A stretch of DNA of 64,000 nucleotides from Bemisia tabaci. Taxonomy: Eukaryota; Arthropoda; Insecta; Hemiptera; Aleyrodidae. This document shows positions 11,859-25,400 of this stretch, piece after piece. Numbering within the stretch: the first letter of the stretch is position 1; each line of letters opens with the position of its first letter. The notes below the pieces were generated by a model, which saw only the letters and a list, made by a program, of their open reading frames with translations, ran no database searches and was not told where the DNA came from. The stretch is from the NCBI RefSeq assembly GCF_918797505.1, contig NC_092797.1, positions 28,781,372 to 28,845,371 on the forward strand, given 5' to 3'. A program made the translations under genes and the position numbers.

Positions 11859-14800
11859 TTATTTACTCGCAGATTTCTTTTTACTACGTTGCTCCTTTCG
11901 CTCTGCGTATGATTTCTTAAGTCCTTTCATTTTCCTGGTTTGTAATGAGTTCACGTCTTGCTTGGTCATATGCACACGTCCTAATTTTGAGCCAAACGCA
12001 TCCGTTCTGATGTTCTTCTTAGGTTTAGGCTGAAAAAGCATTAAAACAAAAAAAATATTTGAGCAATTGCTACAATACACAAAAAAGGGCTAAATCAGGC
12101 ATGTAAGCTTATAAATCTTTGCCTCATAAAATAAAGTGAAAAAGGTCCATAAATTCTTAAGTAATGCCAATGAAGAGGTTGACTTAGGTATTTCAATTCA
12201 TACTGTTTAGTAGAATCCTGAAAGTACGATTGCTTGTGGTTTTCTCACCACCAGAAGAAACTTGAATATTCTAAAATCTACTAAGCATTCTTACAATAGT
12301 ACGTTTGCCAGATACAAAAAACTATAGGTACTTATAGAAAAGTAAACCATTAAACACTTAACAGGACAGTTGCGCTGGTCACAGAATTGTGTTTTGATGC
12401 TTGATTCTTGTAAATTAGCTAAAAATAATAAGATCTGTCCAAACCGCAACTTTCGACGTCAAAAACCCCAATTTTCAAAAGGCGATATCTCCGTTAATAT
12501 TGAGCGAAGAAAGTTCCTGTTTGGACAGCTCTTATTATTTTCAGCTGATCTACAAGAATCAAGCATCAATAACAATTCTGTGACCAGCACAACTGACCGA
12601 TTAAGATTAATTCTCCTTCTTATACCCCAACATCAGCTGTCATCAAATGAACCGATAACGGCTGTCAATTCATGCTCTCAGTGTGGGTCCAGCTTAAGAA
12701 GACCAGTTCACAAAATTGGTTTTGGTTTAAATAAGGATTGAGATCTGTGATCTTTTATTTAAAATTTTGTTTTTCATTATAAAGACAGAAAAAATGCATA
12801 AAGCATGAGCTGAAAATCGAACCTTGAGATTTTATTTTCAAGGATCCTAGAGAGGGCACTTTTAAACAATTTATAGTAAAAAACAAAGTTTGAAATCTTC
12901 TTTCGTTCGATAAATATTGAGGCATGAAGGTTCCAACTGAGACTATCCCTCTAGCATCTCTCCAAAATGTTTTGGAAGTCTGGGATTTGGTAAACAAATT
13001 GGCATTTTTGCACAAATAATTTTCGAGTAGGACAAAGCATACACAGGTTATTAACATGGAAAAAATCTGCTAAATAAAACATGAAATTAAGAGAAAATCT
13101 GTTGAAGAAATGACTCACATCAATGGACGTTGGTTGTTTACATGCGCTCTTAAATAAGTCCTCAGTGGCTAACTTTTTACGACCAATTCTGAAGTCGACT
13201 GCTGGTCCGATTTCCTCTAATTCAACTCTTGGGATTCGACTTCCTGATTTTTTTAATTGCACCCTAATAAAAAAAAGAGATATTATCCGAATTAGAAAGA
13301 AATCAAAAGAAAAAATTATGAAACTTACAATCCTAAAATTTTGTAGGATGATCAAGTTAAATAAAGGTTTTATACTTCACTTTAAACAAATCATACTGGT
13401 AATTGCAAACCTCCAAAATATTCAAATCAGACGTCTGTTTACGGTTTGATGTGATTTTAGCATCTGTCAATGTCAAACTGTCAAAGATACAGTTTACAAA
13501 AAGACGGCATGGTACAACAAGACTCCAGAACAAATACTTGACTAGAACTACGGTGCCTGTGAGCAAGGAAGTGAAAATCAAGACTTGGATTCACAAATAT
13601 ATTAGTCCTCTAACAATGCTGCGATCCATTTTACCATGGGAAATAGTAACAAATTCAGGCAGCATCTGGAACAAAATGATGCTGCATGGCTACATGCTAC
13701 TTGGTGATTACTTGCAATTAGTAATTTAGTATGTTTTATGAACTCAATGATTATTTGATAAAACTAGAATCGCTGCTAAGAACAAGGGAGCTGAAGGATG
13801 GAACGATCACAAAAAATAAAGAATAAGAAGTCAGCCTCAATGGTGTAGTGGTCAAGGCAGTTCGCTGCCAACTTTGAGGTCCCGGGTTCAATCCCCGGAG
13901 GAGACTGTGGATGATTATGCCACTCCAATACTCTGACCCTTCGAGGTAACAGGGTGCAGGAGGGACATAGTCACCCAGTAAGTAATTCATCTGCACGGAT
14001 CGACTGGGTTGTGAAAAACTCGGTGATCACTCGTAGTGTGCGTGACTGCCAGCGCTACCTATCAGTGGAGATTGCAACAACATAATCCAACTCGGTGGAG
14101 GCATGGCCGTGCTCCGAAAATCTGTGCTCTGCAGCGTCTGCCACAGTCTTTGATAAGACCTACCATTGGCTATCAGACGGCCACAGAGCCTTGCGGGAAT
14201 ATAGAGGATACACAATGTGTCCATAGTACGAGGTTAAGGAGCACGGTCCAACTTCGGGGTGCACGACGGCAGTTGCCAGTTGCCTTGGCCCCTTGAGCGC
14301 GCCTCGCCGGTCAGCCCGGCCTTACTTACTTAAGGAATAAGAGGAAGCAGGAGCTAGCACTTGGTCAAGCAGTTGCAAGTCATTGTTTGAAACCTTCAAA
14401 AAGGTTCAGAAAGTGCAAAAATGAAGTTTTGAGAAAGTAAACCTGGTAGCGTCTGAGCGGAAAATTTTATTAGAGGAAACCTCTGTTCTTTGCAAAATTG
14501 CCACTAATCATCTCAAAGACTCCCAGAAATCGATTATTAATCATATTAAAAGGGCCTTTTTAGTTTCTATGTATGTAAGGCAAGGCAACTGAAAGTACAA
14601 TCTTCGGCACATTTTCAAAGTTGCGGTTGGGACACACAACAAACGAATTTTGAGGTAAGAAATTGGCAGAAAAGAGCACTATTACACTAAATAAGTACAA
14701 CTCTCTGGCGGAATAATAAACCTTACTACTGTTTCGCATGAGACACAGTCAATCCTTGTGAACTTACTGCTTTCTCATAGTTCTTGTTTTTACACAAATG

Positions 14801-17800
14801 ACAAGGCAAAATTTGCTGTTGAATCCTTGAGTTTATCTAAATTAGAGTAAGTAGATGGATTCCAAATATTTGAGCGTCTTTTACTGCTCCCTTCGGTAAC
14901 ACCAAAGTGCTGCCGCCTCCTAAGTGACAACCAGCACCTTCTTGTTTGCATAGTCTTTCGGAAAGAATGAGAAAATACATGAAAATATTGCAGTATTGAA
15001 GAAATACCTGTAATTCCGCAAAAATATTTTGTCATCCGCAGCAGTGAACATGATAACATGTTCGAGGCCTTGAAGACGTATATCTGTGACAACTTCTCGC
15101 TGGAACATGTCAACTAGTAGATTTTGAATTCGTTTGTGGTCATAACTTGTCTGAAAATCTTCTCCTGCAAAGAGGATGCAAGGCTTGAGCCCAACTGCTA
15201 CATGCTCCGTTTTGAACTCCTTGATGGATTTGAATGCTTCTATTTCTAATTCGACCATATCCAATAACTGGTGATCATGGGTCCTGCCTTTTGGGGGGAA
15301 TAAAATTTCCTTTATCGATTAAATTTGTATTGAAAGATATACTTCACTGACCAGCAATAAAACGCATCCGATAAATTGGTTTTTTTAGTTAGTTCTCATT
15401 CACATTTTTTCCCATGACAGTCTTAACAGGCATAAGTGTGGGATGTGTATTAGATATTAAGTAAACACAAAACCAGAAATGGCTTGAATGTTTTTCCAAA
15501 GCGTTTTCTCCATAACTTCAACATATCTTGTGCTATATTATCAGCATTTTTGTCTTACACATGAGAACTCCAAAATTCTAAATCCTGTATAAAAACAGCA
15601 TGATTTCCGAGGCACTCCATACAAATAAATGATCTTTTTCTATGATCAAAATCCAACCAAAGAAAGTGTTACAAAAATTAAAAAACAGAGTGACAAGTTC
15701 TTGAAAAGTCTAGTAAAATCTAAAGAAGATGAGTAATTTTACCCAGCTCTTCAGAGATTGGGCGAATTGAAATCTAGGGAAACTTGACACCCTGAATAAA
15801 CCCGTCGCAGAATTATTTCCAAAATTCCCTTGACAAAAATAATTTTTTGGTGACATTCATTTCGTTTCGTAAATTTCCTACTTTCTAAGGGTACTCATGC
15901 TTCTAAAAAGTTCATTGTTGACTGGGAAGTTGAAAAGACCTCAAACCTTGTATGGCTTTATGCTAACAGCCGCAGAAAATGAGAAAGATTTTTTCAAGGT
16001 TGCATAATTCCGAATTGAGATCCTTCCATTGAAAAGCAGTACATACCTAGAGCCTAATCCTTAAATAGTGCCAAAACCTCATTTTATGAAATTGTGCCAA
16101 TGATTTAGTTTAGGAGATCACAGCAGCCAGAATTACCTTTCTCTAACTATTTTGCTGCTTTTGGTAAAGATCAGTCTTTAGTTGACAGCCTCAACTGTTA
16201 GCATTTCCACTCTAAAAGGCAATTTACATTGCTTAAAAGCAGGATGCATCATTCTTTTCTATACATATATGTTATCCTAGAATAAAACTACAGAAACAGA
16301 GGATAAACCCTCATTAAAATATATGCAGCAGATGTACCTCGCAAGGACAGTTATGAAATCAAATGGCTCTATTTTATCTACTTTATATATCGTTAGATTT
16401 GTTTGAAAAATCTTTCCTCACTTTTTTTCAGGACTCAAATAAGACAAATTGTAAAAAAAAAGTGAAATGGCCCAGGTTCAAACAAAAGTAGCATGGACAA
16501 GTTGAAATGATTACCAAATATTAAACTATGAGGGTGCTTCTTATTCGAAGAGGCGAAAATAAATAGTGAGGCTCCGCGCCGCTGTGAATAATTTTCCAGG
16601 AGTCCAACATTTTCGAACGGCAAAATGTCATGTTTCTTGGTGAATAAAAGACCTCCTGGTTTTTTTAGTTGATACTGTAAAAAAAAAAATTTACATGCTC
16701 AGATCAGTGTACCAGTAAAGGAAATGTAGCCTGTTTTTATAGTTGATCTTTTAATTTTCCCTTTAAATAAGATACTAGAGCTAGTCTGGGTGGTGTGGTG
16801 ACCAAGGCAAAACTCACTGAGATAGGTACCCTCATCCATCCCTATTAGTGATTTTTTTTTTTTGAGGACACTGAAAAATCCATCATTGTGACCATGGATG
16901 ACCTTGCAAATCTATTTAACTGTTCGCTCCTTTGAGGCAGCAGGATGGAGGAGAGACTTGGTCATCCAGTAGTAGTCTGTCTACACTGTTCAACTGTTTT
17001 AGATTAAAACAAGCATCACACTTGATGCGTGCAGCTGCTAACAACGTCTATTAGTAAAGGATTGAAAACACTGACAAAGGAAATATCCAGAGCTGCTGCC
17101 TTTGATCAAACTTGGACTTTTTCTTTGGCTTGTTACGATAAATTTATTAATGCCGTGTTTTTTTGCTTTTGCAGTGTATGCTAGGAACAGTGTAGAAAAT
17201 GCCAAAAATTCAGGCTTAGAACAGGCATCAGAAATTTACAAGAAAATAGACCAAAATATCTCCTTCAACTTTCTTGTGAATATTTGTTTAATGAGTCCAG
17301 AGAATTCACAGAAAATTTGAAGAGAGACAACAGTCTGGTTTTCTTTTAAAAAATAAAAGATGGGTAGAAATCTGGAATGGCACAACCAAAGAAAAGTATG
17401 TTTATATACTTTGATCATCCCTGGAGTAAAGTTGTAACTTCTAGAAAAACAGAGATACAAAACTAATTCTGGTTTTGATAAACTATAATCTTACAATTTC
17501 TTTCATGCAGTCCATAGTCAGTGCATTTGCTTTTTTGCCTCTCACGTACATTGTCTGCTTAGGGAATTCAACAAATCTGGGTTGCTTCTTCAGCAAAATT
17601 CGTCTGCCTTTTGCTGTCACTGGCCGTCTATTAAAAAATAAAAATTCATTAGTCTTTGATCCGAAGTACTTAAGTAATTATAAATATGAAAATCAGAAAT
17701 CAGTGAGATACGAATAAAATAAAATAATACTTAACAAAAATTCACATTAATTAAATAAGCCGTCAAGCCATCTACTTGTTTACTTAATGGAATTCGATAG

Positions 17801-18926
17801 CCCCATCAATCGTCTGAGATCATAGAGCGTCCAAGAGAAACCTTTGACGCTCATTTATAAACACCTAAATCATCACATAATTCAAACAGACTCAAACAAT
17901 GTTGATTGTCCGGCATCAGGTAATTCTGTTCCCAAACAATTCACTTTGACAACGCACCTATTGATGGACTCTGTTAGAATTACCCGAGGACTGGTGAATT
18001 TACATGAGAATGCACAACATTTCTACCTAATGCTCAGCGGTCTGGAGATGTTGATGGGACAATACAATCACATTCAATGAACAGAAGAACCAAAGTTAGT
18101 AAGTTTGCCTTGACAAAGTCCTTTATAAAGGTGCATTTGTGAGACAACAGAGATTCATTGCTGAAATTACCAGTTGATTACCTGCTGTTCAACTGAAGCC
18201 TGACTGCTTTCACGTTACTTTCATAATCGTTGTAGTTTACCCCCTTCCAACTTCAACTAGCTCAATGTTCCATTCAGTAGCTGCAAAGGTGCTGCGCTGT
18301 TTCGGTGAGCGTTGAACCGCCATGACAATTATCTGGTAAAAAGCGTCATTTCGACAGGCATTCAAATATGATAGTCAAACTCACAACGCACTTACCTGGG
18401 TAATCACTGGTGAGGTCTGCTGTCTGTCACAAACTTACTTTTAGCACCAGGTTTATATGCTGACATTAATTACTCCCTTTTAAAATAAAAAGAACAAAAC
18501 TCAACGACTTGATAAAATCGCATGAGCATGCATAGAATGATACCAAATCAAAATGAGGTGGGCTGCTTGACACCTAGTTTTCTATGCCTGTATAGATGCA
18601 ACTGGGCTTGAAATTTGGATTACGTCTGTCGCATAAACGTGGCAAACCAAGATACATGGTTTCAAAGTTTCACTGCTGAATTGTATTCAGTCGCCTTTAC
18701 ACCCTTGCATTATCCGCTAAACGCCTTTTGAGCCGTTGAAATGGTAACATGCAAAATACATAAATCTAAAGAACCAAACGCTTTTAAAACTTTGGTTCAA
18801 GACTGCGATACCTTCATTTTAGGTTAAAATCATGTGCATGATACTTTCGAAAAATAATTTGTCAAGACGTGGAAAAAACATTTCAAAGCAAAATTACACT
18901 TACTTGACCCTCTGTATAAATGGCAT
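11859..18926 (-). CDS. RPF2: Ribosome production factor 2 (Brix domain)
   Basis: RPF2 works with RRS1 to bring the 5S RNP into pre-60S ribosomal particles in the nucleolus. Six exons join in frame: 18904-18926, 17495-17627, 16515-16674, 15008-15287, 13119-13263 and 11859-12029, for 303 aa (human is 306). Exon 1 is only 23 nt, with ATG at 18926 and donor AA|GTAAGT, and joins phase 2 to CGGCCAGTG. The protein runs KRPVTAKGRRILLKKQPRF at the N-terminus. The Brix core (about 30-235) contains FAGEDF, the IRLQGLEHV strand and PRVELEEIGP. The basic tail has LQTRKMKGLKK and a run of lysines, typical of the family. All introns are GT-AG. Intron 4 holds a SINE and intron 5 a MITE. The tiny first exon is the least certain piece, but its phase and sequence both fit. 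Confidence 0.94.
12358..12604. mobile_element. MITE, TTAA-flanked foldback (short copy)
   Basis: Arms of about 95 bp are inverted copies. The left arm begins CAGGACAGTTGCGCTGGTC and the reverse complement of the right begins TCGGTCAGTTGTGCTGGTC. TTAA lies on both sides (12358-12361 and 12601-12604), which suits a piggyBac-type target duplication. It sits in RPF2 intron 5. A longer copy lies at about 25212-25650, and this one looks like an internally deleted derivative. Confidence 0.8.
13829..14331 (+). mobile_element. tRNA-derived SINE with target-site duplication
   Basis: A pol III A box (TGGTGTAGTGG, 13841-13851) and B box (GGTTCAATCCC, 885-895 within the 13.8-kb block, i.e. 13885-13895) sit in a tRNA-like head. 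An unrelated body of about 420 bp follows and ends in CTTACTTACTTA. Flanks AAAGAATAAGAAG (13818-13830) and AAGGAATAAGAGG (332-344 of the 14.3-kb block) are a near-perfect target-site duplication. The head most resembles a tRNA-Gly-like sequence with TGCC in the anticodon region, but the acceptor stem is not conserved, so it is not a functional tRNA. It lies in RPF2 intron 4, antisense to the gene. Confidence 0.8.
16783..16990 (+). mobile_element. Older partial copy of the same SINE
   Basis: The A-box segment (GGTGGTGTGGTGACCAAGGC) and the body segment (TTTGAGGCAGCAGGATGGAGGAG, as two blocks around 16931-16955) match the SINE at 13829 with many changes. The B box is lost and replaced by a T run. 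It lies in RPF2 intron 2, just upstream of exon 3. Confidence 0.6.
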
Positions 18927-19416
18927 GATGATAGAGACGGTTTTAGTTCATTCATACACGAATATATTGAAAAAGAATAATGATTGCTGATACTCTACAC
19001 ACGTGTGTTGATGAACATAACCAAACAAAACAACAGTAACAGTTGCAATATATCGACTATCGATATGAGTCGGAAGCCTTCGACTCGATGTCTCGATGTT
19101 CGAGTGTTCTTCTTGTTTATAAACACGTCTTTAGTGATAAGGTATCAGACAGCAGAATACTGTGGTGAATTTTTTTATTTATCGTGGGTTTTCTTCCCTC
19201 TCTTCTCCTCTAGTTTTAATGATATTCTTTTCTGTACCCACCAAATCTTCCAAACTATTAAACAGTGCGATTCTTGTGTATACTAATCATTTTATGTGAC
19301 TTTGACTAGTCGAACAGTCTCCAAGGTGTAAGCAAATTCGGGATTTCTTCAGGGAGAGTTTCTTAGTTTCATTCTGCACTTAAATTGAATAATTCCTCAC
19401 TCAGCATTAACCGTCA
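18927..19416. promoter_or_regulatory. Bidirectional promoter, RPF2 / NFU1
   Basis: Only 490 bp separate the RPF2 and NFU1 start codons on opposite strands. A perfect TATCGATA octamer lies at 19058-19065. In Drosophila this is the DRE bound by DREF, common in promoters of growth and housekeeping genes. More TCGA-containing motifs follow to about 19100. No TATA box is obvious. Co-regulation through this site is inference. Confidence 0.65.
19058..19065. promoter_or_regulatory. DREF-type site TATCGATA
   Basis: This is an exact match to the eight-base palindromic DNA-replication-related element, 133 bp from the RPF2 start and 352 bp from the NFU1 start. Confidence 0.55.
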
Positions 19417-22400
19417 ATGAGTTTTCAAGCTTGCAAAAGGCTTTTAAGCCGCCAATTTCAGGCGAGGTAAGGATACCAATAAAGGTTATGACTTTCTCGA
19501 CAACCAGTCAACGAAGGATTTTACCAAATATTGTTCCATAGTTGTTCTAAATTTAATCAAGTATCAAATCATTTAGTCCGGTTCATTGTATAGTTGTTCA
19601 AAAGTATCGCTGTGAGTTTCTGTGAGCAGTATGTCGATATATTAGGACAACTCGCCGTTGACAAACTTGTTATTACACATATTGCACAATGTCTACTTTA
19701 GATACAACTGCAAGCACATACAGTGATACAAATATACAATGAATTGTACACAGCTGTTTCCTCATGCAGCTGCAAATCATCATAATTCAGCCCAAATGAA
19801 GCAAGCATTCTTTGATTGGCACCTTTAGCGCCGGGTGAACAATTGACAGGATTTTTCTAATAGATGAATAAGCTTTTATCAAATTTGACCTCTGGCATTG
19901 ATGAACAGAGGATCAATTGACATCTTTAGTTGCATAGCTTGTAAAATAATTTGTAAATGATAATTTAAAACTAGTAATATTTACAAGTTTGAATATTCAG
20001 TGTAAAAAAAACTATCAATTTGATGTACCTAGTAGCGCAAAATATTTTTGAAGTTGAAAGTCATATTGTTTGGTAAGTATAGTGATAATACCGGTTAGGA
20101 CTCTAAAATATCAATTTTCAGTTTTCGATGCTAACCACTTTCTAATACTTTTAACAACATTAGGTCAAAGTTTCAAGCGATAATTTGCATTACCTAGTGA
20201 TAATGTTGTAAGTATTTGATGTGAAGGATCCTCAGCCTGGCAACAACAGTGGTAAATTTTAACACCGATTAGAAATTCCTTGTTTTTCATTTCCGATCTC
20301 ATAGTTACTTTCAAAGGGTTATTTAGGGTGTGCCGTGCACCAAATTATGCGGATTAACATTTCTAAGGCTAGTATTTGAGGTTCTATTGCTACCCTCTTG
20401 AATTTCTGCAGTCACAAACTCGGCACTTTAAAATCAGCCTTCATTTACTTTCTTCTAAAACGGTGGAAATTTCTAGGATTACCTAATTGTTCTAATATGA
20501 GACCTGTTTTGTTTCAGACTACATGATGTTGTCTCTGGATACCATCAAAACAAATTCAACGCACCATTACTGGCATACAGACAGTCATTCACACCAAACC
20601 TCACTGTCACTAGAAATATGTTCATTCAAACGCAAGAGACCCCTAACCCAAATAGTTTGAAATTTCTTCCCGGAACAAAGGCTAGTATTGATTTTCAATT
20701 CTACTTTTCTCAGTTGTTCTAAAATACCATAACAGCACTGTGCCTGTAGACATTGTTTATTAGGAGCCCACAGATTCATATTTCAGTGAGATTGTGAAAG
20801 TCAAGTCAAGTAGGATATTAACTTCTTCGAGTTAATCTGAAATTTTCTTATTTCTAGGTGCTAGAAGAGGGTCAAACGATCGATTTTCCAAATGGCACCA
20901 CCGCCTACTGCTCACCCTTAGGGAAATTGCTTTTTCGCATCGACGGTGTCAAATCAGTCTTTTTTGGTCCAGATTTTATAACCATCACCAAAGTTAGTAT
21001 TATTAATTTTACTTACCTTTTGATTTGACTTTGGGCGCTTCTTCTTCCTTCAAACAGGTCATAGTTACTTGGTTTTCATCTCTTTTTAGCACAAGGAGGC
21101 AGCAATAAATCTAGACTTCCCTTGACTTAACAGCTTGAAAAAAATGTGTTTACTGAAATGAAGAAACTGAAAATATCTTTCGGAAAACTGGAATGTTGCA
21201 TGAACAATAATGGATATTCAAAGCAAGAATAGAGAGTATCTGCAAGATTGAGCTTGCAGAGCTTACCAGTCGAAACTATTAACTAAACTTGTAACTAGGA
21301 TGAATCTACCAGGAAAACCTCAGAATTGCAAGAACTGTTGTCATTGTAGATAACCAACTTTGCAGAGTGAATATCTTTTTTCAACTGAGAAATGAGTCTA
21401 TATTAACTCTTGAAAGTTTGAGGTAATTTTCTCGGGAGGGGGTCTACAAAGTTAAGTAGCATTTACTAGGTCTTGTTGTGCTTTGCATCACAAATACAAG
21501 CATGTTCTGGAGAAATTTGAAATTTTCTTTTGAAGTTGAAGGATTTTGATCAAGCTATTACTAAGCCTAGCTTCAAAAAACCCTTGTCGCAAAACTTAAT
21601 GAAAACTGCTGTCATACATTTAATCAGAAACAATTCACAGTGGTCATATTTTTTCAGCACGATGAAGATATAGAATGGAAGATTTTGAAACCTGAAATAT
21701 TTGCAACGATCATGGATTTCTTTGCCAGTGGACTACCAGTTCTCACAGATGCTCAACCTTCTGCAGACACCCGTAAGAATTTTTTTCTTATCACTTACCA
21801 GATTATCAAGTACTTAGGTATATAGTTTAAGAGTGCTGTTATAGCTCCTTTATGTTTACCTTCATTAAATCAGCACTGTATTGCTAACTTTCACACTCGT
21901 GGGGTACTTTTTCAGTTAGAAGGCAGAATGATAATGTGAAGAGAATATAATATTTTTCCAATCAACATTTTTAAACAGAATTCAGTAGTGGTTGGTAACT
22001 ACTTCATTTCAAGGTTGTAAAAAAAGCATCTAAAGTTTCCTTTTATCTTTAAGAGACCCATGCAGTATTAATTTTGCAAGTTGTGTGAGGTCACCATGTG
22101 CGTCAGCCACCATCAGCTTCAAAGAGTGGTAACAAAGGTGGTTTCCTGAAGGCATCAGTGCATTAAGCATACCAGGACGGATGATTGAAATATTCAACCC
22201 AATGTAATCTGTTTAATTTTAAAGTTAAAATGCTCCAGTTTGGACTATTGTTCTCCTTGTCGAGGGGAAAACTTTTTAAGGAGTCACTACCATCTGACTC
22301 CTAGAGGAGTGCTAGAGGGAAGGGTATATCTCTGAGACCTGGATAATGTAAAATGAAAGCCCCCACCCCCCAACTGAAACTATATAGTTACATAGAGCTT

Positions 22401-25400
22401 GAATAGAGAAAACTTTTGAGACAATCTGCACACTGTCTATAACCATTTCAAAACGTCCGTTTGTCACAGTTTGGAAAATATTAACTTCGTTGGGCTGTCA
22501 CTTTGTATTTGTAATAAAAAGGGATCCCCCTCCCCCCAGGAGGTTCTAAATGTGCTTGCTCAGTGATGAAGAGGGGTCTCTGGTGTTTGTCATAAAATTT
22601 ATTTTAGGGGGAATCCCTAAATCTCTCCCCACCAGGCAAAGGATATCGTATTCTCTAGATGGCCCTCATTGAGTGATACATCGTTGAATAGATTTAAGAA
22701 ACTTTTTACCAAACCTAAGGCCCCAGTCAATTACTCAATCAAAATGACAACTTGATGAGTACCTGCTAGTTGAATTTTTCAAAACTTCAAGCAGGCGTCA
22801 TTTTGAAATGGTGATAAATAAAGGTATGCAACTTGTCACAACAGTTATTTTTCTATGTTCTCTTTAACAATATGTACATCACATCACAAGGACCTCAATT
22901 TAAAATTGTTGATAGCTTTGAGATACCCCTCTCATCTTGATCTCTTGAGAGGGTGGGGGGGGGGGGGGGGGGTTTGCTTCCACAGTATGGTGATCGAACA
23001 ACAGTCCAAACAGGAATACTATGACTTAAAAATTTAAAAAGTTATGACATGTTGAGCAGTTCTCTTGCCCATCTTGGTTTTATAATTGGAAGGAATGATC
23101 TCAAGTAGTTTCTCTCTCTAAGGCTTACTTATCAAAAACATCTTACCTATGAGAAAGATTTGACATCTTTGAGTGCAGACTGAATGATTCAGTTGTTCAT
23201 TGATAAGCACAAGGCAAATCCTGATTTATTTAGCTTAAGGCAAACTATCACGCTTTGCCTAGAGTTGAAAGGTGAACCCTTCCAATCATGAGTCCCTCTC
23301 CCCCTCCAAAAAAAACCATGGAGGGAATGTATAATAGGGACCATGTGATTTTCCCTCATCTGATGCATTGCAGTGTCCTCCAACTGATTTTCCTGCATCT
23401 GACGCATTGCAGTGTCCGCCAACTATCAGCTTTATGAGCAGAAGATTTCAAACTTTTTATCACATCAAGTCAAAGATACTCTTGATACGCCCCTTTAAAT
23501 TACAATCTTTCTGTTTTCTTTATTTTTGGAAACTTGTGGGGAGGGAGAGGGAGGCTGTAAATACCAGGAGTGATACTTTTTGAAGCAGACTAACTTTGAC
23601 TCTTAGGCCTTGTCTCAATGGGTCGTTTTTTGGGATTTGTCCCAGGGAAAAATCTCACTTGCGAAGTTGGGAAAAATATTGAGTCAGTCAATACTAATCA
23701 CAGTACTTACTAAGAGTCCTTGTGAAGTCTCAGGAATGACTTCAAAAAAAGAAGAAGACAATTTGTTGTGTTTTATGAGGGGAAAAAATCCTAGAAATTT
23801 CATTCCTGCAATTCAAACTTGGGGAAAATCCGGTGAAACGTTCCGTGGAGATGAGGCGTTATTAAAATGCTCTTGTGATCTGGCAATTCAACCCACGGAC
23901 ATTCCATGTAAAACTTCTGCAGAAAATCTTGACGAAACATCTTTGAAATTATTCTTGGGTAGGAACACACTTTTTAGCAAAACATCTGTGTGAGTGTAAT
24001 TCATTTTTTTGCGTTTCCCATTAAATCTAAAAAACAAATCAGATTTTTGTTATCCATCACTTGATTGTACTTCTTTACAATTACAGAAATCAACCCTGAT
24101 GATGATGAGACTGTAGCAATGATCAAGGAACTATTAGATACAAGAATCCGACCAACAGTACAAGAAGATGGTGGAGACATTATATTTGTGGTAATTTAAT
24201 TTTTCCATAAAATTTTTAACAGTTACTTTCTTTAAGTAAGTCATAGTAATAAAATTGCAACAGATATGTTAGGTCTGTTTGCTTACCCATCTGTTTCAAG
24301 GCCATGATTAGTGAGGCAGAAAATTGCAAGCATCAACTACAGTGCGCTCAATTATCTGTCTAATTGAGGATGGCTGTAGTTTTGTCTCACTTTAAATGTT
24401 TCATATTTCTCATTACTTCTATTGGTTCATGTGTCATTGCTGCCCATGACCACTCTTTCTACCGTATGCAGTTACTTTTAAGGATTGTTCACACACACAC
24501 CCACATTTAATCTTGCAAAATAGTTGAACCTATATTTTTTCTAGGACCCAAGCGAGGAAATCGAAGTATTGAGGAAAATGGGAAAGATTGTGCCATTCGG
24601 TGTACATTGAACTTTAGAAGCAAGTTTCAAAAGACTGTCTCAGATAGTTACATTTTGGGGCTCGAAAGATTAAGCTTACGCCAAATTGCACAGATTTCCC
24701 CGTTTTCCTTGAAACTTGGATTTAAGCAGATGAATTTTTGGATGAGCCCTGAAAAAAATATCACTTCAATCATCATTCGGATTGAAAAGATCCTCAGCAA
24801 TTTTTTCAATTTTCTTTTTGTATAACCAATTGCTTTCATCACTGTTTGAATCACCCTTTCGGACTATCCTTCTTTCTCATGCATTCTATTTTATCATTAA
24901 TTATGATTTTGATTCGCAAGCTATTGAGCGTTGAATTAGATTGACTTTTCATTTACCTAACTCTCTATTGAATTTTTCCTCTCCTCCATAAATCTGTCTG
25001 CCCAAACTTTTTCGACTCATTTATCCATGAAGGATTGTAAGATGCAAGGATCAGTGTTTTGGAGTGATTAACAAACAATAAGTAACAGAAAAATCACATC
25101 AAAATTAATTTTTCACAGCAGGCATGATGTCTGTTTAAGGCACACAATAGTTTTTTCAGAGTTTTTAGAGATTTTCTATGAGACTTTAATGAATAATTGA
25201 TATTTAGGCGAATGGATCAGTTGCGCTAGTCACTGAATCGTGTTTTGATGCTTGATTCTTGTAGATAAGCTAAAAATAATAAGATTTGTCCAAACTGCAA
25301 CTTTCTACGTTCAATATTAACGGACGTATTGCCCTTTGAAAAGTCGAGTTTTTGACGTCATCCACCGCGGTAGTGGCACCCTCGGTTTCTTCTATCTTAT

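Noticed and set aside
13831..13905. Functional tRNA gene
   Set aside because: A and B boxes are present, but acceptor-stem pairing and the anticodon arm are poor, and the sequence continues into a SINE body with target duplications.
18384..18420. CCCAG|GTAAGTG donor as an alternative RPF2 first exon
   Set aside because: The frame is stopped by TGA just upstream with no ATG. The exon at 18904-18926 fits phase and sequence better.
20681..20863. Canonical GT donor at 20685 with acceptor at 20863 for NFU1 intron 2
   Set aside because: In frame, but it destroys the conserved VLE after the Nfu N-domain PG motif. Kept only as the alternative to the GC-AG intron.
23610..23993. 127-codon open frame in NFU1 intron 4
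   Set aside because: Composition and lack of any motif suggest chance. It is not flanked by usable splice sites in a matching phase.
24545..24609. A TTTTTTCTAG acceptor followed by an open frame (GACCCAAGC...) to TGA 24607, between NFU1 exons 5 and 6
   Set aside because: It would end NFU1 before the CxxC cluster site, resembles nothing in the family, and the frame is short enough to be chance.
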